In this document: positions 1 through 8,564 of the stretch, piece by piece
How the letters are laid out: each line of letters starts with the position of its first letter
Numbering within the stretch: the first letter of the stretch is position 1
Position numbers and translations under genes: made by a program
Notes under the pieces: generated by a model
Told to the model about the DNA's origin: nothing
What the model saw: the letters and a program-made list of their open reading frames with translations, nothing else
The model's database searches: none
Assembly (NCBI GenBank): GCA_964658655.1
Contig: CAZZZL010000020.1
Span: 1 to 64,000, forward strand
Direction: 5' to 3'
DNA from: G963692885 sp964658655
Lineage (GTDB): Bacteria; Acidobacteriota; Terriglobia; Terriglobales; Acidobacteriaceae
DNA length: 64,000 bases

Positions 1-503
1 GCATTGACGGCCTGGTTCACGTCTCGAACCTGAGCTGGACCAAGCGCGTAAAGCACCCTTCAGAGATTCTGAAGAAGGGTGAAAAGGTCAAGGCAGTTGT
101 GCTTGGCGTGGAAGCGGAAAATCGCCGCCTCTCGCTCGGCATCAAGCAGCTGCAGCCGGATGTCTGGGAGACCTTCTTCGCACAGCATCGCGTTGGCGAT
201 GTGGTGAAAGGCAAGGTGCTGCGCACCGCGCAGTTCGGAGCCTTCATTGAAATCGCGGAAGGCATCGAGGGTCTCTGCCATATTTCGGAAGCCACTGAGC
301 AGGACGGTTCGCCCGTCAAGCTCGATACCGGCACGGAATATGACTTCAAGATCATCAAGATGAATCCTGAGGAAAAGAAAGTCGGCCTCAGCCTTCGCGC
401 CGTTGGCGAAGAGGGCAGCCGCGCTGATGTGGAAGCCTACAAGGCACCTGTATCCAGTTCGACCACAACCCTGGGCGACCTGATGAACTGGAAGAGCCGG
501 TAG
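1..503 (+). CDS. rpsA: 30S ribosomal protein S1, C-terminal part (5' truncated by window)
   Basis: The frame is already open at base 3 and continues to the TAG at 501-503, so only the C-terminal 166 residues are present. Two S1 (OB-fold RNA-binding) repeats can be seen: the end of one (DGLVHVSNLSW, KGEKVKAVVLGV, RRLSLGIKQL) and a complete last one (VGDVVKGKVLRTAQFGAFIEI ... GLCHISE ... KKVGLSLR). S1 binds mRNA on the 30S subunit and helps initiation on weakly structured leaders. The short Ser/Thr-rich tail followed by DLMNWKSR is compatible with a genuine C-terminus. The gene ends just before a strong terminator. A different multi-S1-repeat protein is possible but less likely. Confidence 0.88.
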   Translation, partial: IDGLVHVSNLSWTKRVKHPSEILKKGEKVKAVVLGVEAENRRLSLGIKQLQPDVWETFFAQHRVGDVVKGKVLRTAQFGAFIEIAEGIEGLCHISEATEQDGSPVKLDTGTEYDFKIIKMNPEEKKVGLSLRAVGEEGSRADVEAYKAPVSSSTTTLGDLMNWKSR

Positions 504-535
504 TCTTTAACCCACAATACAAGCAGGAAACAGAA

Positions 536-573
536 ACGCCACCGGAGAGAAACAGCTTCGGTGGCGTTTTTCG
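536..573 (+). terminator. rho-independent terminator of rpsA
   Basis: A 9-bp perfect stem (ACGCCACCG at 536-544 and CGGTGGCGT at 559-567) closes a 14-nt loop and is followed by a T tract at 567-571. It lies 33 bp after the rpsA stop codon. The remaining 574-832 stretch before the next gene shows no convincing ORF and presumably holds that gene's promoter. Confidence 0.85.
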
Positions 574-832
574 TTCGCAGTCCTTTTCATCACACGATTG
601 CAGAATTAGAAGTCTCTCGTGATACTTCGCATCTGATTCTTCATTAAGCTGCAGACGGTTCTTGCAGAGCCTGTAACTATTTCGGCACCTCATGCAGCGA
701 CACGCTCATTAGCCCGGCCAACACGAATATGGTGTGGCTGTTCGACAGAAAACATGTGCTCACGCGCATGGCGCGTTCCCGCGTCTTAAAACCAAGCTCC
801 TGCCAGGTCGGCAGGGACCGATAGGAAGAAAA

Positions 833-1990
833 ATGAAAGCACTCGTTTACCACGGACCGAAAAAAGTTTCGGTCGACACTGTTCCTGATTCCAAGATAGA
901 AAAGCTTACCGACGTTGTTATCAAGTTGACGACGACTAATATCTGCGGATCTGACTTACATATGTACGAGGGCCGCACGGATGTCGAGAAGGGCAAGATC
1001 CTCGGTCATGAAAATCTTGGCGAAGTGGTCGAAGTAGGTAAGGCTGTCGATACAGTCAAGAAGGGCGACAAGGTGGTTCTGCCCTTCAACATTGGCTGCG
1101 GTTTCTGCGCGAATTGCGAGCGCGGACTCACCGGCTTCTGTCTTACGTGTTCCGATAAGTCTGTGATGCCGGGTATGGCGGGCGCTGCTTACGGATTTGC
1201 AGGAATGGGACCGTATGCCGGCGGGCAGGCACAGTATCTGCGCGTACCCTACGCTGATTTCAACTGCCTGCAGTTACCTGAAGATGCTGATGAAAAAGAG
1301 AATGACTATGTCATGCTGTCGGACATCTTCCCGACCGGCTGGCATTCGACGCGGCTTGCCGATCTGAAGCCGGGCGAATCGATCATCATCTACGGCGCCG
1401 GTCCTGTTGGCCTGATGGCAGCGCTTTCAGCAAAGATTCAGGGTGCAAGCCAGATTTTTGTGGTCGATGGGCAGACGGACCGCCTGGCTCTGGCGCAGCA
1501 GATTGGGGCAACGCCGATTAACACGAAGGACGGCGAAGTCGCCGACCAGGTCCGCGAACTTACCAACGGCCTGGGCGCGGACTGTGGCTCTGAATGCATC
1601 GGCTACCAATGCCACAATACTGCCGGCAAGGAAGTGCCGAATCTTGTGCTTAATTCATTAGTGGATTCAGTAAAAGCTACAGGAGCCATTGGTGTTGTCG
1701 GCGTATTTATCCCGCAGGATCCAGGCGCTTCGGATGCACTCGCGAAGAAGGGTCAGATCGCATTTGATTACGGCAAGTTCTGGTTCAAGGGTATGAAAAT
1801 GGGTACAGGTCAGTGCAATGTGAAGGCGTACAACCGTCGCCTCCGCGACCTGATTCATCATGGGAAGGCGAAGCCGTCCTTTATCATTTCGCATGAACTG
1901 CCGCTCGAAGAAGCGCCGAACGCCTACAAGCATTTCGACGCTCGGGACAAGGGCTGGACAAAGGTCATCCTTCATCCGAATGCTGCCTAA
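833..1990 (+). CDS. Zinc-dependent alcohol dehydrogenase, glutathione-independent formaldehyde dehydrogenase type
   Basis: A medium-chain dehydrogenase of 385 residues. It shows the catalytic-zinc ligands Cys38 (ICGSDLH) and His59-Glu60 (LGHE), the structural-zinc cysteines 89, 92, 95 and 103, and a Rossmann motif GAGPVGLMA near residue 180. The insert after the structural zinc loop (YGFAGMGPYAGGQAQYLRVPYAD) and the late WFKGMKMGTGQCNVK segment match the FdhA-like (glutathione-independent formaldehyde dehydrogenase) branch, which oxidises formaldehyde or small aldehydes with NAD. I start at ATG 833 because AGGAAG lies just upstream; the frame is open upstream to 734, but those residues do not look like protein. 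It is a single gene ending in its own terminator. Substrate is inferred from family resemblance only. Confidence 0.9.
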   Translation: MKALVYHGPKKVSVDTVPDSKIEKLTDVVIKLTTTNICGSDLHMYEGRTDVEKGKILGHENLGEVVEVGKAVDTVKKGDKVVLPFNIGCGFCANCERGLTGFCLTCSDKSVMPGMAGAAYGFAGMGPYAGGQAQYLRVPYADFNCLQLPEDADEKENDYVMLSDIFPTGWHSTRLADLKPGESIIIYGAGPVGLMAALSAKIQGASQIFVVDGQTDRLALAQQIGATPINTKDGEVADQVRELTNGLGADCGSECIGYQCHNTAGKEVPNLVLNSLVDSVKATGAIGVVGVFIPQDPGASDALAKKGQIAFDYGKFWFKGMKMGTGQCNVKAYNRRLRDLIHHGKAKPSFIISHELPLEEAPNAYKHFDARDKGWTKVILHPNAA

Positions 1991-2010
1991 CTGCAGCCGG
2001 ATAAAAATGA

Positions 2011-2052
2011 ATGCCACCCGAGCAAACCTGCTACGGGTGGCATTTTGTTTTA
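2011..2052 (+). terminator. rho-independent terminator of the alcohol dehydrogenase gene
   Basis: A perfect 10-bp stem (ATGCCACCCG at 2011-2020 and CGGGTGGCAT at 2034-2043) is followed by TTTTGTTTTAT. It sits 20 bp after the stop and between two convergent genes, so it may serve both. Confidence 0.85.
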
Positions 2053-2066
2053 TAGCTATTTGTCCG

Positions 2067-3020
2067 TTAGATGTTTAGCAGCTTCTCTGCATTCTTGTAG
2101 CTCAACTTCTCCAGGTCGTCCTGCTCCAGCTGCAGAGAATCAAGGAATTCGCGGCCAACCGTATTAGGACTGAATGGATAATCGATCGAGAACATCAGCC
2201 GATCGATGCCCACCACATCCAGCGCGCAGTTGAATGGGGGCCGGGTAAAATAGCCGCTCGTCGTGACATGAATATTCTGGTGGAAGTACTCAGCAACGGT
2301 CTTAGGTAGCTTGAGCACATTGCCGATTGCTTTGCTCGAGCGGACGAGAGCATAGGGTAAGCCTTCGCCCATATGGCCGATAATCAACTGCAGTTGCGGC
2401 AGCTTATCGAACAGGCCCGACGAGATCAGGCGCAAAGTGTGCAGGCCGGTCTCGGCATGCCACCCCCATCCGGCAATCGAGAGGATGAAGCCGAGGTCGG
2501 CAGGCAGGCCCGCGTAATACGTATCCATGACTGATTTGGGTGGAGGCGCCGGGTGCAGATAGATGGGAACGCTCAGCGACTGGGCTGCTTCGAAGACCGG
2601 CAGGAACTGCGGCTGATCAAGAAATTTGCCGTCTGTCGTTCCATCGAGCAGTGCGCCTTTGAAGCCGAGCTTCGTCACGCAACGCTCCAATTCTTTGGCG
2701 GCGGATGATGGATCTTTCAAAGATAATTGTGCAAAGCCGGCAAAACGATCCGGATGCTTCCTGACTGCTTCGGCGAGTTCGTCGTTCACATCGCGAGAAA
2801 GGGCCGCGGCGGTTGCGGAGTCCAGGGCGTCAAAGCCCATCGACGCGAGCGACAGCACCTGCAGGTCAATGCCTGCCTCATCCATTGCGGCTATCCGCTT
2901 CTCGCCAAAGTCAAGCAGTTTGTCGTGCATCTGCTGAAACGGAGAAGCGCTTCCGTGAGCCTCAACGGTTTTCAGGAAGCTCCTGGTGACGAAGTGTTCT
3001 TCAAGAGTGATGGTTCGCAT
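2067..3020 (-). CDS. Amidohydrolase, ACMSD / dihydroxybenzoate (resorcylate) decarboxylase-like
   Basis: A 317-residue TIM-barrel amidohydrolase-2 protein. The N-terminal LEEHF motif replaces the usual HxH of metallo-hydrolases and is typical of the gamma-resorcylate/2,3-dihydroxybenzoate decarboxylase branch. Further family marks are PIYLHP, LQLIIGHMGEGLPY and DRLMFSIDYPF. These enzymes are metal-dependent non-oxidative decarboxylases of aromatic acids; the actual substrate cannot be read from sequence. I chose ATG 3020 (MRTITLEEHF) because LEEHF is normally only a few residues from the start; the frame is open to 3065, but that extension crosses towards the questionable scaffold join. Convergent with the dehydrogenase. 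Confidence 0.85.
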   Translation of the reverse strand: MRTITLEEHFVTRSFLKTVEAHGSASPFQQMHDKLLDFGEKRIAAMDEAGIDLQVLSLASMGFDALDSATAAALSRDVNDELAEAVRKHPDRFAGFAQLSLKDPSSAAKELERCVTKLGFKGALLDGTTDGKFLDQPQFLPVFEAAQSLSVPIYLHPAPPPKSVMDTYYAGLPADLGFILSIAGWGWHAETGLHTLRLISSGLFDKLPQLQLIIGHMGEGLPYALVRSSKAIGNVLKLPKTVAEYFHQNIHVTTSGYFTRPPFNCALDVVGIDRLMFSIDYPFSPNTVGREFLDSLQLEQDDLEKLSYKNAEKLLNI

Positions 3021-3052
3021 CCCTATGGGACGCGGCGTCGACCCCTCACGAC

Positions 3053-3240
3053 TCACTGACACCAACTATCTTTGCTGAACTGCAGGCTTAAGCCGAGACC
3101 GGCGTGGGGGATGGCCGAGCACATCGACCAGCCCATCCAACGACCGTGGTCGGCGGTCGGAGCGGCGCAGTAGCCGGCGATCGGCACGGGCCCGCGGTAG
3201 CCCTGGGCGTGGATATCGGCCATCAGCAGGNNNNNNNNNN
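3053..3240. other. Scaffold gap (10 N at 3231-3240) with an unassigned flanking segment
   Basis: Ten N interrupt the thioredoxin gene. The 170 bases on the left of the gap (about 3060-3230) look more GC-rich than their surroundings. They remain open in the thioredoxin frame, but their translation (QGYRGPVPIAGYCAAPTADH and on to the TAG near 3069 or the later stop) does not resemble a thioredoxin C-terminus. This segment may be misjoined, repeated or foreign sequence placed by scaffolding. No gene is called in it. Confidence 0.7.
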
Positions 3241-3664
3241 CTGCGCGCAGCCACTGCTCCATCTGCTGATGGCCAACGAGACCGGCCTGCTGCTGCACAA
3301 CTTTGCCATGGTGCAGCACCACGAAGTTGGGAATGCCCTGCACGTTGAAGCGTGCGGCCAGTTGCGGGTGCTTTTCGGTATCGACCTTCAGCACGATCGC
3401 CTTGCCCTGCATATCTGCCGCGGTCCTCTTCACTTCAGGAGCGGCTGCTCGACAGGGACCACACCAGGCTGCCCAGAAATCCACCAGCACGGGCACGGTC
3501 GCATTCTGCATGACGTCATCGAACAGCTCAACGTCGGCGGCAAGAGGCTCGGAGACGGGCGCGAGGTCCGCCTTGCAGGCGCCGCAACGGCCAGTGTCGG
3601 CAAGGTGCTTTGCGGCGATACGATTTTTCTGCCCGCAATTGGAACAGCTGCGAATGACTGGCAT
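3241..3664 (-). CDS. trxC: Thioredoxin 2 (TrxC) with N-terminal zinc ribbon, C-terminus lost in gap
   Basis: The start ATG at 3664 is preceded by a near-perfect Shine-Dalgarno (CCGGAGGAAAT). An N-terminal zinc ribbon with Cys7, Cys10, Cys27 and Cys30 is followed by a thioredoxin fold with the active site WCGPC (Cys68, Cys71), the cis-Pro region VQGIPNFVV and a GLVGHQQMEQWL helix. This layout is specific to thioredoxin 2, a cytoplasmic disulfide reductase with a zinc-tuned redox potential. About 141 residues are visible; E. coli TrxC has about 139, so the true stop should lie within or immediately after the N run. The continuation beyond the gap is not trusted. Confidence 0.88.
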
Positions 3665-3708
3665 ATTTCCTCCGGTGACATCTGTCGTAACGGTTAGATG
3701 CGATCGGC

Positions 3709-4230
3709 ATGGCACTTGATTCGTGGTCGCATTTTGCAAAGACCGGTGTGTCTGGTACAAGAGTTGCGGTGAAGAGTTTCTGCCATCGCGATGACCAGCT
3801 CGAAATTATCGACCGGTTGCAGTCGCTTCGCTCGACAGACGGCACGCAATGGGGACGTATGTATGCCGGCGCGATGGTCCGGCACCTGGTCGAGTCGCAC
3901 GAGATGGCGATGCAGAAGCTCACAGTGAACACGCCGGCCATCAGCCTACTGCGCGGACCACATGGCCGCTGGCTTGCTTTGCGGATGCCGTTGCAGTGGG
4001 GAAAGAATATGCCGACTCTGCGTGAAATCAACATCATGCAGCGCCAGAATTTCACCATCGACTTCAGCCGGGAGCAAGCGACGCTGCTCAAGCTGATCGA
4101 TGCATTCTGCAGTTGCCGGTCCGACACATTGCGACCGGAGCATCCATTGCTTGGCCGCTTTACGCGTGAGGACTGGATGCGCTGGGGCTACCTACACGCC
4201 GACCATCACCTGCGCCAGTTTGCCCGTTAG
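3709..4230 (+). CDS. DUF1569 / DinB-superfamily protein
   Basis: A 173-residue protein. It carries the features of the DUF1569 branch of the DinB four-helix fold: RMYAGAMVRHLVESHEMAM in the second helix, HPLLGRFTREDWMRWGYLHADHHLRQF at the C-terminus, and a HxxHHL metal-binding-like motif. DinB-fold proteins act as thiol-dependent or metal-dependent transferases, but this branch has no assigned reaction. The start is uncertain: ATG 3709 has no clear ribosome site, and a GTG at 3769 (VKSFCHRDD) would also give a complete fold. Divergent from trxC, so both promoters must share about 45 bp. Convergent with the peptidase downstream, only 9 bp away. Confidence 0.75.
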   Translation: MALDSWSHFAKTGVSGTRVAVKSFCHRDDQLEIIDRLQSLRSTDGTQWGRMYAGAMVRHLVESHEMAMQKLTVNTPAISLLRGPHGRWLALRMPLQWGKNMPTLREINIMQRQNFTIDFSREQATLLKLIDAFCSCRSDTLRPEHPLLGRFTREDWMRWGYLHADHHLRQFAR

Positions 4231-4239
4231 CGTGCGGCG

Positions 4240-5673
4240 CTACTGCTTCGAACCGCCGCTCAGATCCCGCACCAGCGCGTAATAGAACTGCACGCCCTTG
4301 TCGTACGAATCGATGGGCAGGCGCTCGTCCTTGCCGTGGGCGCGGACATCCGTCGTTTCCAGTTGAATGCCGGAAACGCCATACGTCGGCATGCCCGCTG
4401 CGTTGGTGTAGACGCCGTCTGATGCGCCATCTGCCATGGTGGGAATGACCGGCGCACCGGGCCAGAAGACAGCGCTGAGGTTTTCGACTGTGCTCAATAC
4501 TTCCGGCTGCAGCGCGGCTGGCGGCAAGGCTGACCGCGACGGACCTGTGTCTGTTACGTTGCCGGCGTTGTCGACATACCTTACGGTCAGTTTGTCGTCG
4601 CCGAAGACGCGAACCAGGTCCTGCCGCGCATCCTCGATGGAGTGGCCGGGAAGAATGCGGCAGTTCACATTGGCCTGCGCCATCTGCGGAAGTGCGTTGT
4701 TGGCGTGGCCGGCCTGCAGGCGTGTCGCGACGCACGTCGTATGCAGCGTCGAGTTGTGAGTCGGGTCTTTCGACAGCCGCAAGATTGCGGCTTCATCGGG
4801 CGGCGTCTGCAGAATAGCTTTTTCATCTGCCGCGACTTCGCCCTTTTCAATCGTGCTCATCTTCTCGAAATAGGCACGCGTAATTGCATTCAACTCGAAG
4901 GGAAATTTATAGTTCTGCAGCTTCACAAGCGCATCGCTTAACTCATAGATCGCATTGTCGGGTCGCGGCAGTGAGCTGTGGCCGCCGGGATTGGTCGCGG
5001 TCACCTGGAAGTCGCCGTAGAGTTTTTCGCTGGCGTCGATGTCCACTGAAACGGCCTTGCCGTTCTCGAGATCGACTCCGCCTCCATCGGGATTCAGGAC
5101 GTACGCGGCGTCGATCAGGTCGCGATGATTTTTCACCAGCCACTCCACGCCGTTTGATTTGCCGCCTTCTTCATCGGCCGTGAGTGCGAGGATCAGATCA
5201 CGGTCCGGCACATAGCCGGACTTCTTGAGACGGATGAAGGTCGTCACCAGGATGGCGACGCTCTCCTTCATATCCTGCGTGCCGCGGCCATAGTAGTAGC
5301 CGTCGTTCTCGACAAATTTGAAGGGATCGGTCGTCCAGTCCTCACGGCGCGCTTCGACAACATCTTCATGGCCGATAAAGAGGATCGGCTTCGCCTTGCC
5401 TGTCCCTTTGTAGCGCAGGACAAGATTCTGTTTGCGATCATTCGGACCGCCGATGAAGATATCTTTTTTATCGAAGCCGGCATCGAGGAAGCGCTGCTGC
5501 ATGGCGAGAGAGGCAGTCGAAACATTGCCGATGGAGTCAGTTGTATTGATCTCGATCAGCTGCTTGAAGATGCTGACGGCGAGCGCTTTCGTCTGTGCGT
5601 CCGGAGTGGTATTTTGCGCGGTGAGAGTTGCGGCACAGCCAAGAAAGGCAGCAGCGGCGATCCAGTTCTTCAT
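4240..5673 (-). CDS. Exported M20 family metallopeptidase
   Basis: A 477-residue protein that begins with a Sec signal peptide (hydrophobic residues 5-19, likely cleavage after TAQ) and GAGGAA upstream of ATG 5673. The di-zinc M20 site is readable: His102 and Asp104 in GHEDVV, Asp134 in GRGTQDMK, the Glu168-Glu169 pair in ADEEGG, Asp196 in LNPDGGG, and a late His in VRAHGKDER. A dimerisation/lid insert follows (GGHSSLPRPDNAIYEL). Such enzymes cleave dipeptides, acylated amino acids or carnosine-like substrates in the periplasm. The function is certain at the level of peptidase family, not of substrate. Confidence 0.9.
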   Translation of the reverse strand: MKNWIAAAAFLGCAATLTAQNTTPDAQTKALAVSIFKQLIEINTTDSIGNVSTASLAMQQRFLDAGFDKKDIFIGGPNDRKQNLVLRYKGTGKAKPILFIGHEDVVEARREDWTTDPFKFVENDGYYYGRGTQDMKESVAILVTTFIRLKKSGYVPDRDLILALTADEEGGKSNGVEWLVKNHRDLIDAAYVLNPDGGGVDLENGKAVSVDIDASEKLYGDFQVTATNPGGHSSLPRPDNAIYELSDALVKLQNYKFPFELNAITRAYFEKMSTIEKGEVAADEKAILQTPPDEAAILRLSKDPTHNSTLHTTCVATRLQAGHANNALPQMAQANVNCRILPGHSIEDARQDLVRVFGDDKLTVRYVDNAGNVTDTGPSRSALPPAALQPEVLSTVENLSAVFWPGAPVIPTMADGASDGVYTNAAGMPTYGVSGIQLETTDVRAHGKDERLPIDSYDKGVQFYYALVRDLSGGSKQ

Positions 5674-5775
5674 GCAGATTCCTCGAATGATGTTCCGTTC
5701 AAGGTATCAGGACTGGCGATTTATCCGGCAGAGTTTTGGCGCGTCTGGAAACGCTGGTCGCAGGGCGCATGCAAA

Positions 5776-5801
5776 CCCAGGTCTCAGAAGCTAGACCTGG
5801 G
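5776..5801. repeat. Palindromic intergenic element, copy 1
   Basis: CCCAGGTCT at 5776-5784 and AGACCTGGG at 5793-5801 form a perfect 9-bp inverted repeat with an 8-nt loop. It lies between two same-strand genes and shares the string AGACCTGGGCA with the element at 7189-7213. It has no T tract, so it looks more like a REP-type dispersed palindrome than a terminator. Confidence 0.6.
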
Positions 5802-5822
5802 CATCCTGCACTGTACATGGGC

Positions 5823-7100
5823 TTAAACCCATTCCCCCTTGCGCATGAGCGGCTCGGCTTTGCCATCACGTACGCCATCGACGTTCATTGCGGCGGAGCC
5901 GATCATCCAGTCCACATGGATCAGGCTGTCATTCGCGCCGTGCTTTGCCAGCTCTTCCGGCGTCATGGCGTCGCCGCCTTCAACGCAGGTGCTGTAGGCC
6001 TGGCCGAGGGCAATATGGCAGGCAGCATTCTCGTCGAAGAGTGTATTCCAGAACAGCAGGCCGCTGGCCGAGATCGGCGAGGAGTGCGGTACGAGGGCGA
6101 CCTCCCCCAGCTGTCGCGCACCGTCATCGGAGCTGATCATCTTTTCAAGCGTTGACTGACCCTCGCTTGCCCTGGCGTCGACGATGCGACCATTTTCAAA
6201 GCGCACGCGGATGTCCTTGATGAGCACACCCTGGTAGGACAACGGCTTCGTGCTGGCCACGGTGCCTTCCGTGCGGTCTTTATGCGGCGTGGTGAAGACT
6301 TCTTCTGTCGGCATATTGGGCAGGCACGCGATGCCGTTGCCGGCAGTCGTACCGCCGCCCAGCCACTTGTGACCGTCAGAGAGCCCGACGGTCAGATCGG
6401 TGCCGCCGTCTGCCGCTGGGCTCATGAAATGCAGCGCATCGTAGCGCTTGTCGTTGAGCAAAGCCGCGCGTTCCTGCAGATGCCTGCTGTGCGCTTTCCA
6501 TGCTGCGACAGGATCATCGGCATCCACGCCCGTCGCCGCAAAGATTGCGTCCCAGAGCCTGGCAAGGCCATTCTCCGGCGTCTCGTTGGGGAAGGCGAGC
6601 GCTGCCCATGCCGGCGTGGCGGCGGCAATGATGCTCCAGTTGATGTCGTGGCGGGTAATCAGGTCAAGCGCGGGGCGGCTGGCCCTGGAGGCAGCCAGGT
6701 TGGCGCGGCCCACTTTCGCCGGATCCTGCTGGGCCAGCATGGCAGGATTACCGCCGGTGATGCCAAGCCGTGCCGCGCCTGAGCGATAGGCGTTCGCGAT
6801 GCCATCCTGCAGCCAGACATTGGCCCGGTCGAAGGCGTCATCCGGCGCGAAGCGATAGCGGGCCAGGGTCGATTCTTCATCAATCAGGAAGGTCGTGACC
6901 AGCGAAGCGCCGGCTTTATAGGCGTGCTCGGTGACGCGGCGCACGAGCGGCAGGGCTTCGAGCGGCGCGGTGATCAGCAGCTCCTGCCCGTGGGCGATGT
7001 TGAGTCCGGCCTTTACGGCAACCGCGGCAAGGCGGTCGAGGCGGTCTTCGTGGGAGCGGGCGCTGGTCTGGGCGGGGCGTGTGGGGGCCGTTGTCGTCAT
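5823..7100 (-). CDS. Aminopeptidase, M29 family (AmpS/thermophilic aminopeptidase type)
   Basis: A 425-residue protein; ATG 7100 (MTTTAPTRP) is chosen because AGGAC lies 8 bp upstream and M29 enzymes begin shortly before the RLDRLAAVAVKAGLNIAHGQ segment. The N-terminal Rossmann-like domain is followed by the C-terminal catalytic domain with the metal region: ASEGQ, VALVPHSSPIS, the ACHIALGQAY His/Tyr pair and the terminal HVDWMIGS His/Asp pair. M29 enzymes are cytoplasmic dimers with two cobalt or zinc ions that release N-terminal residues. No signal peptide is seen. It lies between two copies of the palindromic repeat. Confidence 0.92.
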   Translation of the reverse strand: MTTTAPTRPAQTSARSHEDRLDRLAAVAVKAGLNIAHGQELLITAPLEALPLVRRVTEHAYKAGASLVTTFLIDEESTLARYRFAPDDAFDRANVWLQDGIANAYRSGAARLGITGGNPAMLAQQDPAKVGRANLAASRASRPALDLITRHDINWSIIAAATPAWAALAFPNETPENGLARLWDAIFAATGVDADDPVAAWKAHSRHLQERAALLNDKRYDALHFMSPAADGGTDLTVGLSDGHKWLGGGTTAGNGIACLPNMPTEEVFTTPHKDRTEGTVASTKPLSYQGVLIKDIRVRFENGRIVDARASEGQSTLEKMISSDDGARQLGEVALVPHSSPISASGLLFWNTLFDENAACHIALGQAYSTCVEGGDAMTPEELAKHGANDSLIHVDWMIGSAAMNVDGVRDGKAEPLMRKGEWV

Positions 7101-7188
7101 GAGTTTGTCCTGCGAAACATTATAGGAGGACGCACCAAGCCAACGGACGGCAGGCGGCCGGAGGATAAGTGGCTGCATCGGAAAGCTC

Positions 7189-7213
7189 AGGTCCCGACGG
7201 CGAGACCTGGGCA
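7189..7213. repeat. Palindromic intergenic element, copy 2
   Basis: CAGGTC at 7189-7194 pairs with GACCTG at 7205-7210, and the right arm continues as AGACCTGGGCAC, the same string as in copy 1 at 5793. The left arm has mutated. The two copies bracket the M29 aminopeptidase gene. Confidence 0.5.
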
Positions 7214-7246
7214 CGGTTGGGTGAAGACAGCCGCCCGTACGTCTGA

Positions 7247-8338
7247 CTAGAACGGCAGGCGGGCGGTGAGCACCAGCGCATGATTCTGCGGATGGTAGGA
7301 ACTGACGGCAATCTCCTCACCTGCGCCGAAGGTGAGCCCCAGGCGGCCGGGTTTACCGGTTGCGTCATGCGAGAGGGGAATGCGGCCAATAATCACGCCG
7401 GGCGTCATGAAGACAGCTGTTTTCCCATCGGTCGATCCGCCTTTGTAAAAGCTGGTGTTAGCCTCCACTTCCGGCCAGAAAAGCCGTGCGAGGCCGGTCT
7501 TGCCCAAACGGTACTGCGCGACATTGTTCCAGGTGATGGTGTGGCCGAGCCCCTGGGAGTTGGTAATGGGCAGCGAACCACCGGCGGTCGACGTGAAATC
7601 AAAATTGCCGAAACCTTTGCCGGCAGCCAGGGTCGGCGTGACGACCGCGCAGCAGCTGCCATTACCGTTTTTGCCGGTTGGCACCGTCGCTGCAAAAAAG
7701 GCTGTGACGATAGCGTTGCCGTGCTCCTCATTGCGGGCAAAGATGCGGTATTTCGAGTTGAACGACAGGTCGCCGAAGCCATCCTGCTCGCCATTCGTCC
7801 GGTTGAAAAAAGGCGGCACGTTGATCAGGATTTCGATGTGCTTTTCCGGGATGAATTCGAGACCCTTGCTGTTGCCGTAGTTCCAGACGGCATAGGCCTT
7901 GGGGTAGTACTGGTGGACGAAGTCGGTGCGCAGCTCCTGCTCCAGCCGGGGGGTGACAGTCACGAGCGGCGTTACCCAGTGCGGCTGCTCATTCTGGGTC
8001 GCCGTCACGCGCGCCTGGTAACGCTGGATGAAGGTACGTGGCGGCGGAGAGACGACAGGCGTGGTCCCGGTCGCCTGCGCTGCTGTACCGGGCTCGTTCG
8101 AGAACGAGACGCCGGCGAAGACCGGGTCAGGGGAAGCAACCAGGCTCGGGCTGGCGGTGTTCGGTGCCACGAAAGTCGCGTCCGGGATGGCTGCGGATGC
8201 AGAGATTGCGGGGATGGTGGCGCTGCTTTCCTGCGCGGAAACTGGAAGCGTGGCACAGGGAGCAAGCGTCAGGCCAAGCAGGGCGCAGGCGATGGAGGCA
8301 CCGCGCGGCGGGCAGGACACACAAGAAATGATCGACAT
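7247..8338 (-). CDS. Putative outer-membrane beta-barrel protein
   Basis: A 363-residue protein with an N-terminal signal peptide (residues 1-35, ending VSAQ), a low-complexity Ala/Ser/Pro stretch, then alternating amphipathic strands rich in aromatic and glycine residues. The last strand ends in ...VLTARLPF, a terminal phenylalanine as expected for BAM substrates. Segments such as GFGDLSFNSKYRIF and TPTLAAGKGFGNFDF resemble the MetA-pathway phenol-degradation/transporter-like barrel family of unknown substrate. A long open frame on the opposite strand (7280-8392) is judged to be its shadow. Monocistronic by appearance. Confidence 0.75.
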   Translation of the reverse strand: MSIISCVSCPPRGASIACALLGLTLAPCATLPVSAQESSATIPAISASAAIPDATFVAPNTASPSLVASPDPVFAGVSFSNEPGTAAQATGTTPVVSPPPRTFIQRYQARVTATQNEQPHWVTPLVTVTPRLEQELRTDFVHQYYPKAYAVWNYGNSKGLEFIPEKHIEILINVPPFFNRTNGEQDGFGDLSFNSKYRIFARNEEHGNAIVTAFFAATVPTGKNGNGSCCAVVTPTLAAGKGFGNFDFTSTAGGSLPITNSQGLGHTITWNNVAQYRLGKTGLARLFWPEVEANTSFYKGGSTDGKTAVFMTPGVIIGRIPLSHDATGKPGRLGLTFGAGEEIAVSSYHPQNHALVLTARLPF

Positions 8339-8564
8339 AACGCGATTTTAAACGATATTTCAATACTACTTAAGACGCTAAGTTGCTCCTGACAGACAGA
8401 TTGAAAGTGCGGCGGAAGGTGTAGTCAGTCCCTCTGCGGGGTCTGCTGTGCTGCGTTGACGGCGAAAGTTATGGAGGGAAGTGAGCAATAGGTAACAACT
8501 CTATATCTGAATCGGCCTGATGATAAATGTCATGTAGCTTACTTTGAGCACATGGTGGACCAAG

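Noticed and set aside
7280..8392. A 370-codon plus-strand frame opposite the outer-membrane protein
   Set aside because: The minus-strand product has a signal peptide and a barrel-type end, while this one is Arg/Gly/Ala-rich without domains, as typical antisense frames in GC-rich DNA.
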